From NCBI GenBank assembly GCA_900095095.1, contig FMBT01000526.1:1-64000 (forward strand): 64,000 nt of DNA. The letters are read 5' to 3'. The stretch is from Fragilariopsis cylindrus CCMP1102. Taxonomy: Eukaryota; Bacillariophyta; Bacillariophyceae; Bacillariales; Bacillariaceae. Position 1 is the first letter of the stretch; every line of letters begins with the position of its first letter. Below, in pieces: positions 31,738-43,464 of this stretch. Position numbers and translations under genes: made by a program. The notes under the pieces were generated by a model. It saw only the letters and a list, made by a program, of their open reading frames with translations, did no database searches and was not told the DNA's origin.

Positions 31738-32808
31738 ATGAAATTCCATCATTGTCCATATTATCATCGGCAACGTCATCATCGTCATCTCGACTTTTCT
31801 CTACACCAGATAATGAAGACGACGATTCGACACCCGATCAAGAAGGCGCATCAATGGCGGCCCAATTTTTTCAAATGGCACAAGCCAAAGGTGTTACCTT
31901 AGAGGATGATGATTTATTAGACGACGAGGATGACGACGACGAGGAGGATTATGAAGTGGGAAATACCGTCGATGACGATGATGACGACGACGACGATGAT
32001 GATGATGATGATGAAGAACCGAATATTCCTCAGGGTGCTGTTGATGCATTTTTAGATAAAAAATTAACAGATGATCGATTGTATAGTGAAGTGAAAGAAC
32101 GTGTTTTAGATACAGCTGGTGGATTTGTTGATATGGTCCGTGGTCCATCTGATGATGACGACGATGATGATGATGATGATGCCGATAATATGGGTAAAGT
32201 TATTCCATACAGCCCTCCACTGATTGTACCTGATTCTGAATTAACAGCAGGGGAGGTTGTTTTATTGGTATTGGATGCTCTGAAAAATAATGACAATCCA
32301 ACAGTAGATAAGGGCGTGGACATTTTATTTGGATACAGTTCAAGTGGATCACAAATCAAAAATGAAGAAGGACTAACACCAAAAGAATATGGAGAATTTT
32401 TAAAAGAAACAGAATATAAAGCATTATTTGAACATATCAATGTTGTAAGTTTTATATGATACTTACTGTACATACATTTTAACTATGATTCTTCCCGGTG
32501 ATGAGGAAATTTGAGGCCGATATGAATCGGGTGTTTTCTTCTTCTCCTCGTCTTACACCTCGTTGCTTTTGTTTCTTGATTTGGCATGCTTTAAAAAATA
32601 TACTTAGACTATAGAAAAGGGTGAATACTCATTTGATGGTAAAAAAGGATTCTTCACAGCACGATTACAAATTGGTCCATTACCAGGTGATTCCATTTCA
32701 TGCAATTTCATCTTAAGTGTTGAAGGGTCGGATACTGAGGATCCCGTTTGGCTCGTTGATAGTATCTTAATCCGTCCACAATCTATGCGTCGTAGAAGAC
32801 GAAAGTAA
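31572..32808 (+). CDS. Acidic plastid-targeted protein of unknown function, two exons
   Basis: Exons 31572-32444 and 32608-32808 (GTAAGT donor; acceptor TACTTAG, chosen over the TATAG six bases on because only it keeps the conserved frame) give 357 residues. A signal peptide (FVTFGVLLLVDNGCRA) is followed by FVLP, an ASAFAP-type site, so it is likely plastid. The middle has two long poly-Asp runs (about 135-150 and 197-207) with folded segments between and after: GASMAAQFFQMAQAKGVTLE, AVDAFLDKKLTDDRLYSEV, AGEVVLLVLDALKNND and DKGVDILFGYSS. Exon 2 encodes a beta-rich end (YSFDGKKGFFTARLQIGPLP) with a basic RRRRRK tail. I do not recognise the family. The mix of strongly acidic linkers with a basic tail is unusual but common in style for this genome. 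Confidence 0.75.
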
Positions 32809-33379
32809 AGCAAAACAAATGACATGAAGAAGGAAGAAATATGAAGTAACGAACGAATATACGATGTTACAAATTTTGATTTTGTGTGAGTTAGGTAATA
32901 TATTGGAAAATAAATACGAAATGAAATACATAATTATAATGTATTGAAGAAGAAAAAAGCTCCCTAAAAAAACGCTCGTGGGTGTTGGTCACACGTAGAT
33001 ATAGTTGATTCCGAATCAACTATACTACAATAACAGTAACAATAATAATAACAATAACAATTATAAAGAAAGAAGAAGCGAATAAAATAAAATGAAATAG
33101 CGATTCGATATTATTTAACTTATTCAATTATTAGCCATGTTGTAAGGGCTACCGATATCGGTAGTAGTAGGGACTTTTCCGGTTTATGCCTGATGAGCTC
33201 GCTAGTAGGATAATAAGAATACTGAATGAATTATTTGTGTGTTACTTCAAGCTATTTTTTCCCTCATTAATGATATCTAGTACAAGCAACGCGATAGTTA
33301 TAGGAGAGGTTTCATCTCATACTTCCTCACCCTTATTTTCATTTCTCCAAACACTACTAAAGTACTACTACTACTCCTA
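32809..33379. other. Convergent intergenic region
   Basis: 3' flanks of two convergent genes. AATAAC-type simple repeats near 33030-33060. Nothing else. Confidence 0.5.
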
Positions 33380-34533
33380 CTACACACCAACACCATGTGC
33401 TGCAGCAATTGCAAGTTGTCGTCGTAATGGACCAATATTTTGTATCATATTCATACCAAATGTCTTGACATGTTGGATCGGTATGTCTTTTGTATTCACA
33501 AAGATTTTCTGTAAGGCATGTATACCAGTCAGTGATATGGATACATTTTTATGTCGATCGGTATTGTATTCCTCTAAAAATGAGGATAAATCCATCCCTG
33601 CATCATGTGCCTTTTTCAGTTTAGTCACTAAGGTATCCACATCCGCCAAACCCAGATTTAGTCCCTGTCCAGCCATTGGATGGACAGTATGTGCAGCATC
33701 ACCCACCAGTACCACACGATTTTTGACATAGGTCGATGCTTGATAACACGATAATGGGAAGGTAAATTTTTGGGATGCAATGGATATTATTTCTGGTGGA
33801 ATTTGAAATGTTGGTTCCTCACCAGGACCAGGTTGTTGTGATGCTGCCAACGCCATCCCATAATGAACAGTATCTAATACTCTTTCTGCACCATAAATAA
33901 GATTTGTAAACATATTCCTTCCAGTAGTAGTACTACTTGCATTTGCATTTGCCGACGATGATGATGATGATGATGATTGTTTCGAAAATGTACCTTCCAG
34001 TAATGGTGGTATCCGTTGTGGTCCTTCACGTAAACAATCATTTAAATGTTGTACTAATAATAAATCATCATCATCCTCTGATGGTACATCATTATTTTTA
34101 TTACTCTTCTTCCATTTTGAAATGACTTCTGGTGTCGTACTCCAAACAATTACTGCATGGTTTGATGAATATGTTGGTAATAATGCTATTGGTCCACCAT
34201 CTGATAAATATCGTTGATATGCTCTTCGTCCATTATTATTATTATTACTACTATTATTATTCTCTAATTCAACAGTAAATGTTAACGCATTTTGATTATA
34301 GGAACCAGGTCCGATTTGTGATATACCAGAAGATTTCCTTATAAAAGAATTTCCACCATCGGCACCAACTAATACAGCTGTATTGAATTTTCTTGTTGTA
34401 GTAGTAGTAGTAGTACCATCATCATTATTATTCGTATTATTCGTTTCAATAGAAACTAAATTATTTGAAGAATCATTATTACTGCCATCAATATTGTCGA
34501 TACTTTTTATTGTAGTATTACTCATAAGTTCAA

Positions 34534-34564
<31 letters not shown>

Positions 34565-35194
34565 AGATGATGATGATGATGATGATGATGATGAAGTAAT
34601 AATATCTTCCCATAATGTTGAAACTAATGTTTGATCTTCACAACACCCACCTAAATAGGATGATGATGATTCATTAGTACTATTATTTGGATCTAAATCT
34701 TTTGTGGTAAAGGTAAGTGTTGCTGGTGATGAATCTTGCCATACTTGCATTGAATTATAATATCCAATACTGGAAGATAGTTTTGATTCGATAGTTGATC
34801 CAAGTACCTTAAAGGATCGTGGTGATAATGCATAGGAACGTGGTTTTGGTACTCTTGTTATTTGTGGTTGTTGTTCATTTTTTTGATCTGTTCCATCATC
34901 ATTGGATGTTGCTATTGCTGGTTGTGTCGGTAACGGTGGTTCCTGTTTTGAATCAATAAGTGCAACTTTAAGATTAGGTAATTCTCTTCTTAATAAATTT
35001 GCCAAACTTAATCCAACCACACCACCACCAACAATAGTAACATCAAAAAATTCTATAGTATCTAAATCTGATGTACTTGTCGATGCCGATGCCGAAAACG
35101 ACGCTGAAGAGAAACAGCATATTTGTCGTGATAGTCGTCGTCGACCTCCTACTCCTACTCCTCTCAGTAGGCCTCGAATCATCATCGTAGACAT
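33380..35194 (-). CDS. COQ6: Ubiquinone biosynthesis monooxygenase COQ6
   Basis: FAD-dependent hydroxylase acting on the ring of the coenzyme Q precursor in the mitochondrial matrix face of the inner membrane. Single exon, 604 residues, start ATG at 35194. The N-terminus (MIRGLLRGVGVGGRRRLSRQ) is a basic amphipathic mitochondrial presequence. FAD motifs: FFDVTIVGGGVVGLSLANLL (GxGxxG, about 49-68), VLVGADGGNSFIRK (about 282) and VVLVGDAAHTVHPMAGQGLN (GD motif, about 495-514), followed by LGLADVDTLVTKL. PRSYALSPRS and GPIALLP are typical COQ6/UbiH blocks. Asn, Ser and poly-Asn insertions lengthen it relative to the usual 460-480 residues. The frame is intact. UbiH/UbiF-type paralogues are the alternative; the mitochondrial presequence and overall order favour COQ6. 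Confidence 0.9.
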
Positions 35195-35632
35195 TTATTT
35201 GCTTATACGTACAATCAATGATGTACAGGTACTCTACTAGTGGTGATTCACTTACTCTGTATTATATTAGTACAGGAACAAGTTTGAGATAGATTGCTCT
35301 GTTGTACAGTAGATTGCATTTATTTTTATTTTTTGCTAACAACGACGCCAACAACACTCAACCTCGTCACCTCGTCATCGACAGCGAAAGAAAATAAACT
35401 ATTAGTAAAATAATCAAAAATAAAACCCGACTCGAATATTTGTAATCGTCCATCCGTCGTTCTAAATATTTGATGGAATTTATTATAACTTATCTAAGCT
35501 AGGCAAAAGGACTAGTACAGTACTAGTAGAGATAAGCTTAAGATAAGGAAAATTATATTATGATTTATATGTCTACTTGGACATATAGTATGAAAATTAT
35601 AGTACAAAATGCCATTCTATACGTTTCCATAT
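35195..35632. other. Intergenic region upstream of COQ6
   Basis: Should hold the COQ6 promoter. A short near-palindrome around 35504-35530 (ACTAGTACAGTACTAGT) is visible. No coding. Confidence 0.5.
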
Positions 35633-35911
35633 TCATTTAATATTTCTTTCCATTGTTGCTTCAACGACACGTTTAACACGCGATATTATTGCTTTGTTCT
35701 TCCACCATCGAAGCCAACTGTGGATCCATTTCTTATATCTAATGTAATTGTGGGGTAATTTGTTGACCTCCCTTTGGGAAAGTTCTTGCATATCATCAAC
35801 GTGCTGCTGATCTTTCTCGCGTGCGACGTAGTTGTTGGCAATATGACATTTCTGCGTGAGGAATGAGTTGTGAAAATCATTATTGTTTCTATCCAAACAC
35901 AATCGTAGGCA
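35633..35911 (-). CDS. Possible small hypothetical protein or 3' exon
   Basis: The open frame on the minus strand ends at 35633 and has no good ATG at its 5' end; the first in-frame ATG is near 35795 (MQELSQREVNKLP). The sequence looks protein-like, with balanced composition and a Trp/Lys-rich end (RYKKWIHSWLRWWKNKAII), unlike the low-complexity noise around it. A neighbouring frame starting at an ATG near 35912 (MKMPTIVFG) stops after nine codons. A single indel or a missed intron could join them. No family recognised; low confidence. Confidence 0.3.
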   Translation of the reverse strand, partial: CLRLCLDRNNNDFHNSFLTQKCHIANNYVAREKDQQHVDDMQELSQREVNKLPHNYIRYKKWIHSWLRWWKNKAIISRVKRVVEATMERNIK

Positions 35912-35995
35912 TTTTCATGGATCAAAATGAAACGACAATCTGTGAGAGGTCGACACAATATTATGAACGAGCAAAATCCAGATCAAAAAGAAAAA

Positions 35996-38625
35996 TCAAT
36001 ATGCTGATGCCACGCACTCCTTGACCTTATCCATTTCCTCTTGACTAAAGCCAGTGATGAATGCATCACCATTGTTACTATTATCATTATTAATATTGAA
36101 TTCAGAATCGGCGTTGCTATCAATCTTACTGCCATCTTCTCGGATATGGACTACCTCCTTCACGATACGAATAATGATTTCATTGGGATTCGCGTTCGTT
36201 CTTGATGGTATGCTACTTCCGTGATCGAGTCCGAAGTTTGGGGGTGGCTGTGGCTGTGGCTGATGTTGTTGTTGTACTGGATTATTCAACATACTATTAT
36301 TATTACTGTTGGGCAAGAATCCTCCAAAGAAGGTATACATCCCGTACATACCAAATCCGATCCAAATGAAGCAAACCGAAGCAGCAATAATAGCAATAAC
36401 ACGTAACAATGATGGCGGGTACTTCCATAGACGTCGTAAATTCGTATATCTCTCTTTGACTGCCTTTGAGCACGATTTTTCTTTTATAGTTGTACTGCCT
36501 TTCCGAACCATTCGAACCTTTGCATGTATTCCTTTCCGATGGTCATTGGTCCGCCGCCGCCGGTACCGACCGCCACTACTGGAGTCGGCGTGGTCGCCAT
36601 CGCCATCGCATGCTTTTTCTACCCAATCTTGTTGGGTTTGTCTCTTTTCCTTCCGTTTTTTTTCTAATAGATCATCGATGACACTGTAGAACTGTATATA
36701 GGATGGTTCCTCTAATTCCTCCGATTCCATCGTTTCAAACTTATCATACAATTCCTTCAGATTAGGATTATTATTATTGGCAGTTGTGTCGTAAAAGTTA
36801 AAATCCAATCGATCACCAGGCGTCTGCATCTCTTCCATATCCTCAGCTTTCAATAGATCCTCTTCAAACAAGTCATTATTGATATTTACGTTGTTATTAT
36901 TACTGGATATTGATGCGTTCGCTGACGGAAATCCCGATACTGGTAAGTCAGGTTGCTGCTGCTGCTGCTGTTGATTTGTTGTTGTTGTAATTACGTCGTC
37001 ACTATCGCGTGCTAATACACGTAGTAGACGTGCCCGGGGTCGTCCTTGATACAGTATCTTAGCTTGTAATAGATCTAGGTCGACCTTTCCTTTACAACCA
37101 CCATCCAAACTATTACTATTACCACCTTTCTTCGATCCATCATGATCATGATGATGTTCAAGATTTAAACTACCTAACGTAGCACCTTCGGATTGGAATG
37201 CTACATTCGATGGTACACTTTTTGTCACTGTTTCATCATCGTCGTCATGTTCGTCCAAATCTTCATCCATATGCATTGTTGTAATGTCGTCGTTATTAAT
37301 GTTGTCGTCCGTCATCCCTAAGCTTGATAAAATGATTTTTTCCATACTTTCATATGGATAATCGGTTGTCATTAAAGACGAATTTCCTAAATATGTTGTT
37401 TTATTTTGTATGTTCCGGACTGACCGAGGTGTTACACTACCGAATGAATCATCAACTTCTTCTAATGCATGACATAAATGTGCTGTTACTTCCGCCAAGG
37501 CTAATGTCGTTGATGGATCTGATGCTAGTTCGATACCATTCCATAGTAATGTTTTTGAATTGTGTATAAATTCTTTACTTTTTCCACTTGCCAACGCATC
37601 CACAAATCGACAACCTAATACACCAACTTGTTCTAAAAAAAGCTCCATTTCTGGTGTATGTAACGCACCAGCTAATTTTACACCTGTTGCCATCGTATCA
37701 ACAACAACCTGTCTACTTTCTGGTGCAGACCATGCCTCTAAAAATGATTGTACCACTACACCAACTTGACTACGGAATTGCATACCATGTAGTGACGAGC
37801 CTGATACTACTACAGTAAAGAAATGATATACACTTGAGGATATGATTCGAAACCAATCCTGTACACGTGGTGGTGTTATTGTATCCAATGTATCAATTAT
37901 TATTGCAAGCACGCCCTGGTAATATAATATTCCGTGTAAGAGCAATTGGTGGACTTAATAGTGTATTCGTTGTTGATAATGTTACCCCAGCAATTGTATT
38001 TAGTCCACCTAACATTCCATCTGCTAACCATTTTTTAAATGATGATGATACTTTTTATTCTTACTATCATCATCTTCCTCCATGACGGTTGGCGGTAAAA
38101 GTGTTGTCAAATCTTCTTCTTCTTCTTTTATGTCAAAATCATGGTCATATTCAGAGAAAAATCCTCCAGTACTAAGATTATTAGTAGTAGGTGTTTTGTT
38201 TCGACGAATTGGTAGTCGAGGGGGAGCACTACGATTAGTACCATCAATGCAATTTTCTCGTTTTGTTGTCATTCCCTTATTTATTTTTTGATAATGCTGT
38301 TGCTGTTGCTGCCGTTTTTGTCGTATTTAGCTGCTCGACGTACATCATCGTTGGATGCCCATGATGATTTGCTTGAAGAAGTACTAGGTGAGACCGATGG
38401 CAGTGCTCGACCACCAAGACGGTTACGATTCGTCGTCGTCGCCGCCGTAGTAATATTATGCGCCGTCACATGGCCCTGCTCATCATCATCATCATCATCA
38501 TTATCGTTGCATTCAATGTTGCTGGTGTTATTGCTAGAACCCATTTCCTGGCTTTCATTAGTTTTATTATGCTTTGATGGAAGAACTGCGACTTCGGTGG
38601 TTTCATTTTTGATTGTGTTATTCAT
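35996..38625 (-). CDS. Membrane-associated hypothetical protein; frame broken at three points
   Basis: Start taken at the ATG at 38625. Three open segments in different frames follow one another on the minus strand: 38625-about 38300, about 38310-38050, and about 38050-37915 continuing from 37945 to 35996. Across each break the sense is continuous; for example SFKKWLADGMLGGLNTIAGV and LTRNIILPG lead directly into VLAIIIDTLDTITPP if one base is removed from the CCC at 37914-37916. Together they would give about 875 residues. The core (about 37.9-37.3 kb) is helical with hydrophobic stretches; the centre is Asp/His/Asn-rich. Near the C-terminus lies one strong membrane helix (LLRVIAIIAASVCFIWIGFG) then a short lumenal or cytosolic tail. 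No family recognised. Either a real gene with base errors or a decaying allele. Confidence 0.55.
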
Positions 38626-39393
38626 AGTTCTTGTTCCTTTTCCACTCTTCACTATATCTAGCAGTCGTGAAGATTTTTCTGGGCTCTATCTACTTGTAGT
38701 ATATTCTAGAAGAACCCTGGCAGAAACGGGTTACTATGTGCTACGTAGCTGAAGGTATCGGTAATCTTAATGTATGTTACCACAGTTTCGACAACACCCT
38801 AACAGATTCGTTGCCACTTCGAAGTACCTTTTAATAAAGACGACGACGACGACGACGACGACGACAACAATTAACTTGCGAAACTATACCGGTATGGAAG
38901 ACGACATCATGATACTTCGAAGTACATGCATCGATCGCTGATTTTGAAGTGCGGGAGTGAAAATACATTCGTGACTGAATCTTTTTCGTATCTTGTTGAA
39001 TTTGAGAAGGCTAATAAAATCATTAAAAAACAACAACGAAATAAGATGACCACACATATTTGTACCGTCAATAGTATTATTATTGACGGTACAATGTTAT
39101 GCTTAAAACGGTCTTACCATTACTGTATGTAATTAATAATTAATTGCAGTAGGCTATAGTAATAGAATTTTTGTGTCTAGTTTTACTATTTTACTATGTT
39201 TTTTAAATCTTTTTTAAAATACGTATATGTGAATTCTACTCGAATAATCATTTTTCTTTTCGTCGTTACTACATTAATTGTTTCGCATTTGCCTACATAA
39301 AAATTCTCGGTGATCGTCACTTAAACTGTCGTCAATTGTTATTGACACATTACTTTACTTACTCTGACTATAATACAACTATGTCTCTCTGTT
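38626..39393. other. Intergenic region with a hairpin
   Basis: Promoter side of the gene starting at 38625 and 3' flank of the gene ending at 39394. Holds a (GAC)n run near 38841-38866 and the 14-bp hairpin at 39060-39094. No supported gene. Confidence 0.5.
39060..39094. repeat. Perfect 14-bp stem hairpin, 7-nt loop
   Basis: TTGTACCGTCAATA at 39060-39073 is the exact reverse complement of 39081-39094, with loop GTATTAT. It could fold as DNA cruciform or RNA stem-loop. Its role is unknown. Confidence 0.8.
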
Positions 39394-40522
39394 TTAGATC
39401 AATAATGCTGCAACAGCACCGGTAGTGGCAGCAGCAATGGCGGCGACGGTGGTAGTGGTAATTTTGGAATCCGTCGCAGAAGAAGACCAACCAAAACTCC
39501 AACCACCGCATGCAGAGGTTGTTCCAGTCATAGTTTCGCCTTGGTTAGAAACATCAACAACAACAGATTGACTACCGGTATCACAACTGGCGGAATCGGA
39601 GGAAGAAAAATTGTCACAACCACTTGATGCACTCACATCAGCAGAACTACTACCATTAAGTGAACCGGTAATAGTTCCTGTTACTGTTAATGTTGCAGAA
39701 TCGCTAAGACTTCCACCACCAACATCACCTAAAACTTCTAATTCACCTGAGTCACTTACATCAACACCACTAAAAGAAGGTGTTTCGACCCATGCTTGAC
39801 TTGAATCAGAAATTTTTCCACCTGTAACTGCAACATTTGATTTCACATACATCTCTGACGAATCGTGAGCATCTACTGTAAAATCCGTTGAAGACGAGGA
39901 AGTGAAAGTAGCACGGAGTGTAGAACTATCATTTGATTCTACTGATGTAACAGAAGTAAATCCATCCAGAACTTGTGCTACAGTGTCACTACCTACTGTA
40001 ACAGATTTTAATTGACTAGCGGGGAGACTAATTTTAACACCACCACCACCTGATATAGAATCAGAAGATGTAACTGCAGGATTCCATTCAAACGATAAAG
40101 TTCCTAAAAGATGATGATATTTTATTATTAATAGGAGAAATAGAAACAAAGAGAGAGAGAGAGAGATGAGTCGTTGAGTTGAGTTACATTAGGATTGACT
40201 AGAAAGAAAATTCAAATCAAGCGCAACAGCAACAATAATGAAAATATCCGACACACGAAAACTTACCACCGCTACTTGATACAATAAGGAGATCTGCAGG
40301 TGATGTTTCAACTTGCACACCACCATCACCCGGTACAATTGTCCACATTGTGTTTGGAGCATCGCCCTTAGCAGTTTTACAGTCTGGGTTAATATTGATC
40401 GAGGTGATTGAATTCTCGACTCCATCCGTAATAAGAGTAAAATTGCCATCAGCGCTTGCCATAAAACTACCGACGACGAATAGTACCATTAAGGCTTGTT
40501 GCTTGAAGGAGAAAATGTTCAT
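39394..40522 (-). CDS. Secreted GPI-anchored-like protein with GIN/adhesin-head-type repeats
   Basis: Exons 40522-40267 and 40103-39394 (GTAAGT donor, TTTTAG acceptor) give 321 residues. The signal peptide is about residues 1-26 (QALMVLFVVGSFMASADG). The mature chain is rich in short beta-strand-like units built on Ser, Asp, Val and Gly: SSTDFTVDAHDSSEMYVKSN, DSSQAWVETPSFSGVDVSDS, GELEVLGDVGGGSLSDSATL, TVTGTITGSLNGSSSADVSA. This resembles the GIN/DUF2807 head found in bacterial auto-transporter-like adhesins, a right-handed parallel beta structure. It ends with a Cys pair region, a Ser/Thr stalk and a terminal uncharged hydrophobic helix (TTTTVAAIAAATTGAVAALLI), the layout of a GPI signal. 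Probably a cell-surface or frustule-associated adhesive protein. The domain call rests on pattern only. Confidence 0.7.
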
Positions 40523-41585
40523 GATAATTAATACAGAGTCTTTTATATGAGATATGTTTGATTTTTCTGATTTTGATTTTGCTTTGCTTTGCTTTATGGT
40601 TGTTTTGATTTTATGAGAGAAGGTCTTGAAGGCGAAGATGTATTAAAAATCCAAATTATCCGGATTTTTTTCGTGCGAGAATGTTAGTGTAAAACAAAAA
40701 GAATTGATTGATTCATCACACTGTAACAAGAATGTCACTCCTCAAAAATATCCAGCAAGATCGGAACATTCTCACACTCGACAAAAAAAAGTTATTCCGG
40801 TTTTACTATCATTATTTTAATTATTGGATCCTTCCCAGAATATTCTTTCTCTACCGTACTCGACAAAAATGACATTAAAAAATAAAGCGAAAATAAATGT
40901 ATTTGCTTGATGATGATATTTGCACGTAAAATAAAACTCACTCTCTATGTTGCAATTTCACAATATCTTTGACACTTTCTAAATGAAAATTCTGTTCATA
41001 ACTGATATCTGACAATAATGTTGAGTGTCACTCCCAAAAATATCAAGCAAGATCGGAATATTCTTTCACTCGACAAAAAATAGTTATTTCGGTTTTACTA
41101 TCATTATTTTAATAATTGGATCCTTCCCGGACTATTCTTTCTCTACCGTACTCGACAAAAAATGATATTATTAAAATGTTGATAGATTAATTATTATAAT
41201 ATTATGAATGGATACAGTGAGCCTTAACTAGAAATAAAATACCCAATTTCTTCTTTTTCAAAATTCGGTTAATTACATACATGATGAACCCAGTGAGCCA
41301 TAACTACTTTAAAGTAGAAATTTAAATACCCAATTGCTTCACGGGGCTTAGCCGACATTATAATATTATGCGAACCTCCTGTACATTTTTTCGTATTGAT
41401 TTTGTACGGTGCCATAACCGACATAAAAACCACACGTTAAGTCTTCGAAGCATGCTTTTTACGCGTCTTCGACGGAATCTTCGACATACACATCGCACAC
41501 AGTACTGTGCGTACCGTAGTTAGCCGGCAATAATACTAGCACCCCCAACAGCAAGGAGAACAACAGCAAACAAACTATCACCAGT
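40523..41585. other. Intergenic region made largely of duplicated segments
   Basis: Divergent promoter region between the genes starting at 40522 and 41586. Contains the ~150-bp direct repeat described separately and a second, shorter duplicated segment (CAGTGAGCC...ATACCCAATT at about 41215-41252 and 41289-41332). Confidence 0.6.
40731..41177. repeat. Direct repeat of about 150 bp, two copies
   Basis: Copy 1 is about 40731-40882 and copy 2 about 41025-41177. Shared landmarks: AGCAAGATCGGAA, CACTCGACAAAAAA, GGTTTTACTATCATTATTTT, TTGGATCCTTCCC and TTCTTTCTCTACCGTACTCG. A few substitutions and small gaps separate the copies, so the duplication is not brand new. Within each copy the CTCGACAAAAA motif itself occurs twice, flanking about 80 bp. 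Confidence 0.85.
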
Positions 41586-42314
41586 ATGATGCTACTAGTT
41601 CCATTGTTTTCCGCAGAGGGGAAGAAGCGATTGGAAGATGTAGAGGCGAATAATTGGGATTGTAATAATGATCTATCATCGCCATCGTCATCGTCATCAT
41701 TTCCTTCAATTCTGGCCTCGTCCGCACTCACTATTACTGGTGGTGGTTGCTACGTACAAAAACAAATAATTACATCATTCAGGAAACAACGTGGTAACAC
41801 TTGTTGTGGACTTGCATCGTTAGCTGTACTTTTAACGGCAGCATCAGCGAAACTACAAGTACAAGATCGAGATCAAAATATAGTTATCGCATCTCGACTG
41901 CTACTCGAAGAAGTCAATAATTACAAGTATTATCACAACAACAACAACAAAAAGAAATCTTGCTCATATTATGTAGACGAAGATGACGTGTATCCAATGG
42001 TGGCTACTAGGACTGATGTGACTGATGAGGAGTATGATATTACTGCTAGTAATAGTAACAATAATGCAATTATTTCTTCTCATATTGTTTCCGATGAAAA
42101 AATTCGACGTTCTGGGATGACATTAGATCAGATCACTTCACTCGCATCGGCTTTGCCTACTACAAAAACAGCAATCGCCTTTTTCCCTTCAACTTCAAGT
42201 AAAACATCTACTGCTACTAATACTGCTACTACTACTGATACTCATAATATGCTTAATACTAGCAATCGTTGTATTGGAAAAGCAGCAACAGCAGATGATG
42301 ACAATAATGATAGT

Positions 42315-42380
<66 letters not shown>

Positions 42381-42686
42381 AGGTTACTATCAGGACCTGA
42401 TGAATTACGAACGATAATATGTCAAGTATTATCGAACCCATCATCAAAAGAAGGATTAATATTAAATTATCATATGACAACATTAGGTCAAGTACCATTT
42501 GGTGGACATTTGTCACCAATTGCAGCGTATCATCAAAGAACAGATACTGTACTGATTATGGATGTATGGCACACAAAGACAGAACCAGTATGGGCAACTA
42601 TTGATAATATTTGGAAGGCAATATCAATATCAATAGATGGAGAATCACAAAAACCACGTGGTTTGTTACTTATCAAACATAAATAG
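41586..42686 (+). CDS. PCS: Phytochelatin synthase-like protein (glutathione gamma-glutamylcysteinyltransferase)
   Basis: Papain-like transpeptidase that makes phytochelatins from glutathione in response to heavy metals. Open frame of 366 residues from the ATG at 41586. Key motifs: RGNTCCGLASLAVLL with the catalytic Cys74 directly before GLAS; SGMTLDQITSLA; GGHLSPIAAYH with His308; TVLIMDV with Asp326. The 18-residue His-to-Asp spacing equals that of plant PCS (His162/Asp180), and the W-x-x-x-D-N-I-W block matches the end of the catalytic domain. Between Cys and His about 130 extra residues of Asn/Ser/Thr low complexity are inserted, including a long Ala-Thr dipeptide repeat. There is no C-terminal Cys-rich metal-sensing domain, and the C-terminal KHK ends soon after the triad. 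The N-terminus lacks the usual start, so an upstream exon is possible. Confidence 0.8.
42317..42380. repeat. (ACAGCA)n hexanucleotide repeat coding for (Ala-Thr)n
   Basis: About ten perfect GCAACA units within the PCS-like gene. The length being a multiple of six keeps the frame under slippage by a whole unit, so the repeat should be length-polymorphic. Confidence 0.9.
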
Positions 42687-42895
42687 TATGAAATGAATGA
42701 ATCAACAATCTATGAACAATCCAACGAATCGAATGAATCAAATCAGTACGTTCAGATTCAAATAGGAAATGAAATATCGGTAGAGCAAAAGAATTGAAAA
42801 GATAGAAGAACGCTAATACGATCTGTACATATACGGGAGGCATCAGAGCAAAGCAGCACCAGAATGGGTCGCGTTTCGGCCACTCAATCAGAATT

Positions 42896-42931
<36 letters not shown>

Positions 42932-43464
42932 GTAGTTAAGAGACACCGCTATCGCTACTAGTATACTATCTCTTATGACGTTGGGACCATTACATTTCCT
43001 TCATCATCATCTTTGAAACCAAAAACGGATATTTATTCTGACAACTGCTATGCTATTGGTTTGATTGACGACGAGATTGCATAATCCATTTCGCAACAAC
43101 TACTGTAGCAGGCATCCAAATAATAGTATGGAAACGACAACATCATTTGAACGCAGCAGCGGAGCGAAAATCATTGACACAATTCAATCGATTTCCCATC
43201 TTGGTGATGGAGAGTTGTAGTTAAAATACATCGGAACTTTTTAATTACTAAAATACATAGGAACTGTACAATTCCTGTTGATATATTTATGGTCCTACAG
43301 TATTCCATTCTTATTCTTTAAAAGGAAAAAAGAAGAAGAGCACGTCCGACGACGGAAAGAACAAGAGCAAAAACAAGACCAAAGGTATACGAGCGTTGAT
43401 ATTTCCTTTGTCGTCGAGATTCCTTGCTCCTAAATAAGAGCACGAAGGCGCTGAAAATGTCCGA
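42687..43464. other. Intergenic region with (TA)n tract
   Basis: Holds a (TA)n run at 42899-42927. No supported gene. Confidence 0.5.

Noticed and set aside
33186-33731. Plus-strand frame of 181 codons opposite COQ6
   Set aside because: Shadow of the COQ6 coding sequence, which has clear FAD motifs.
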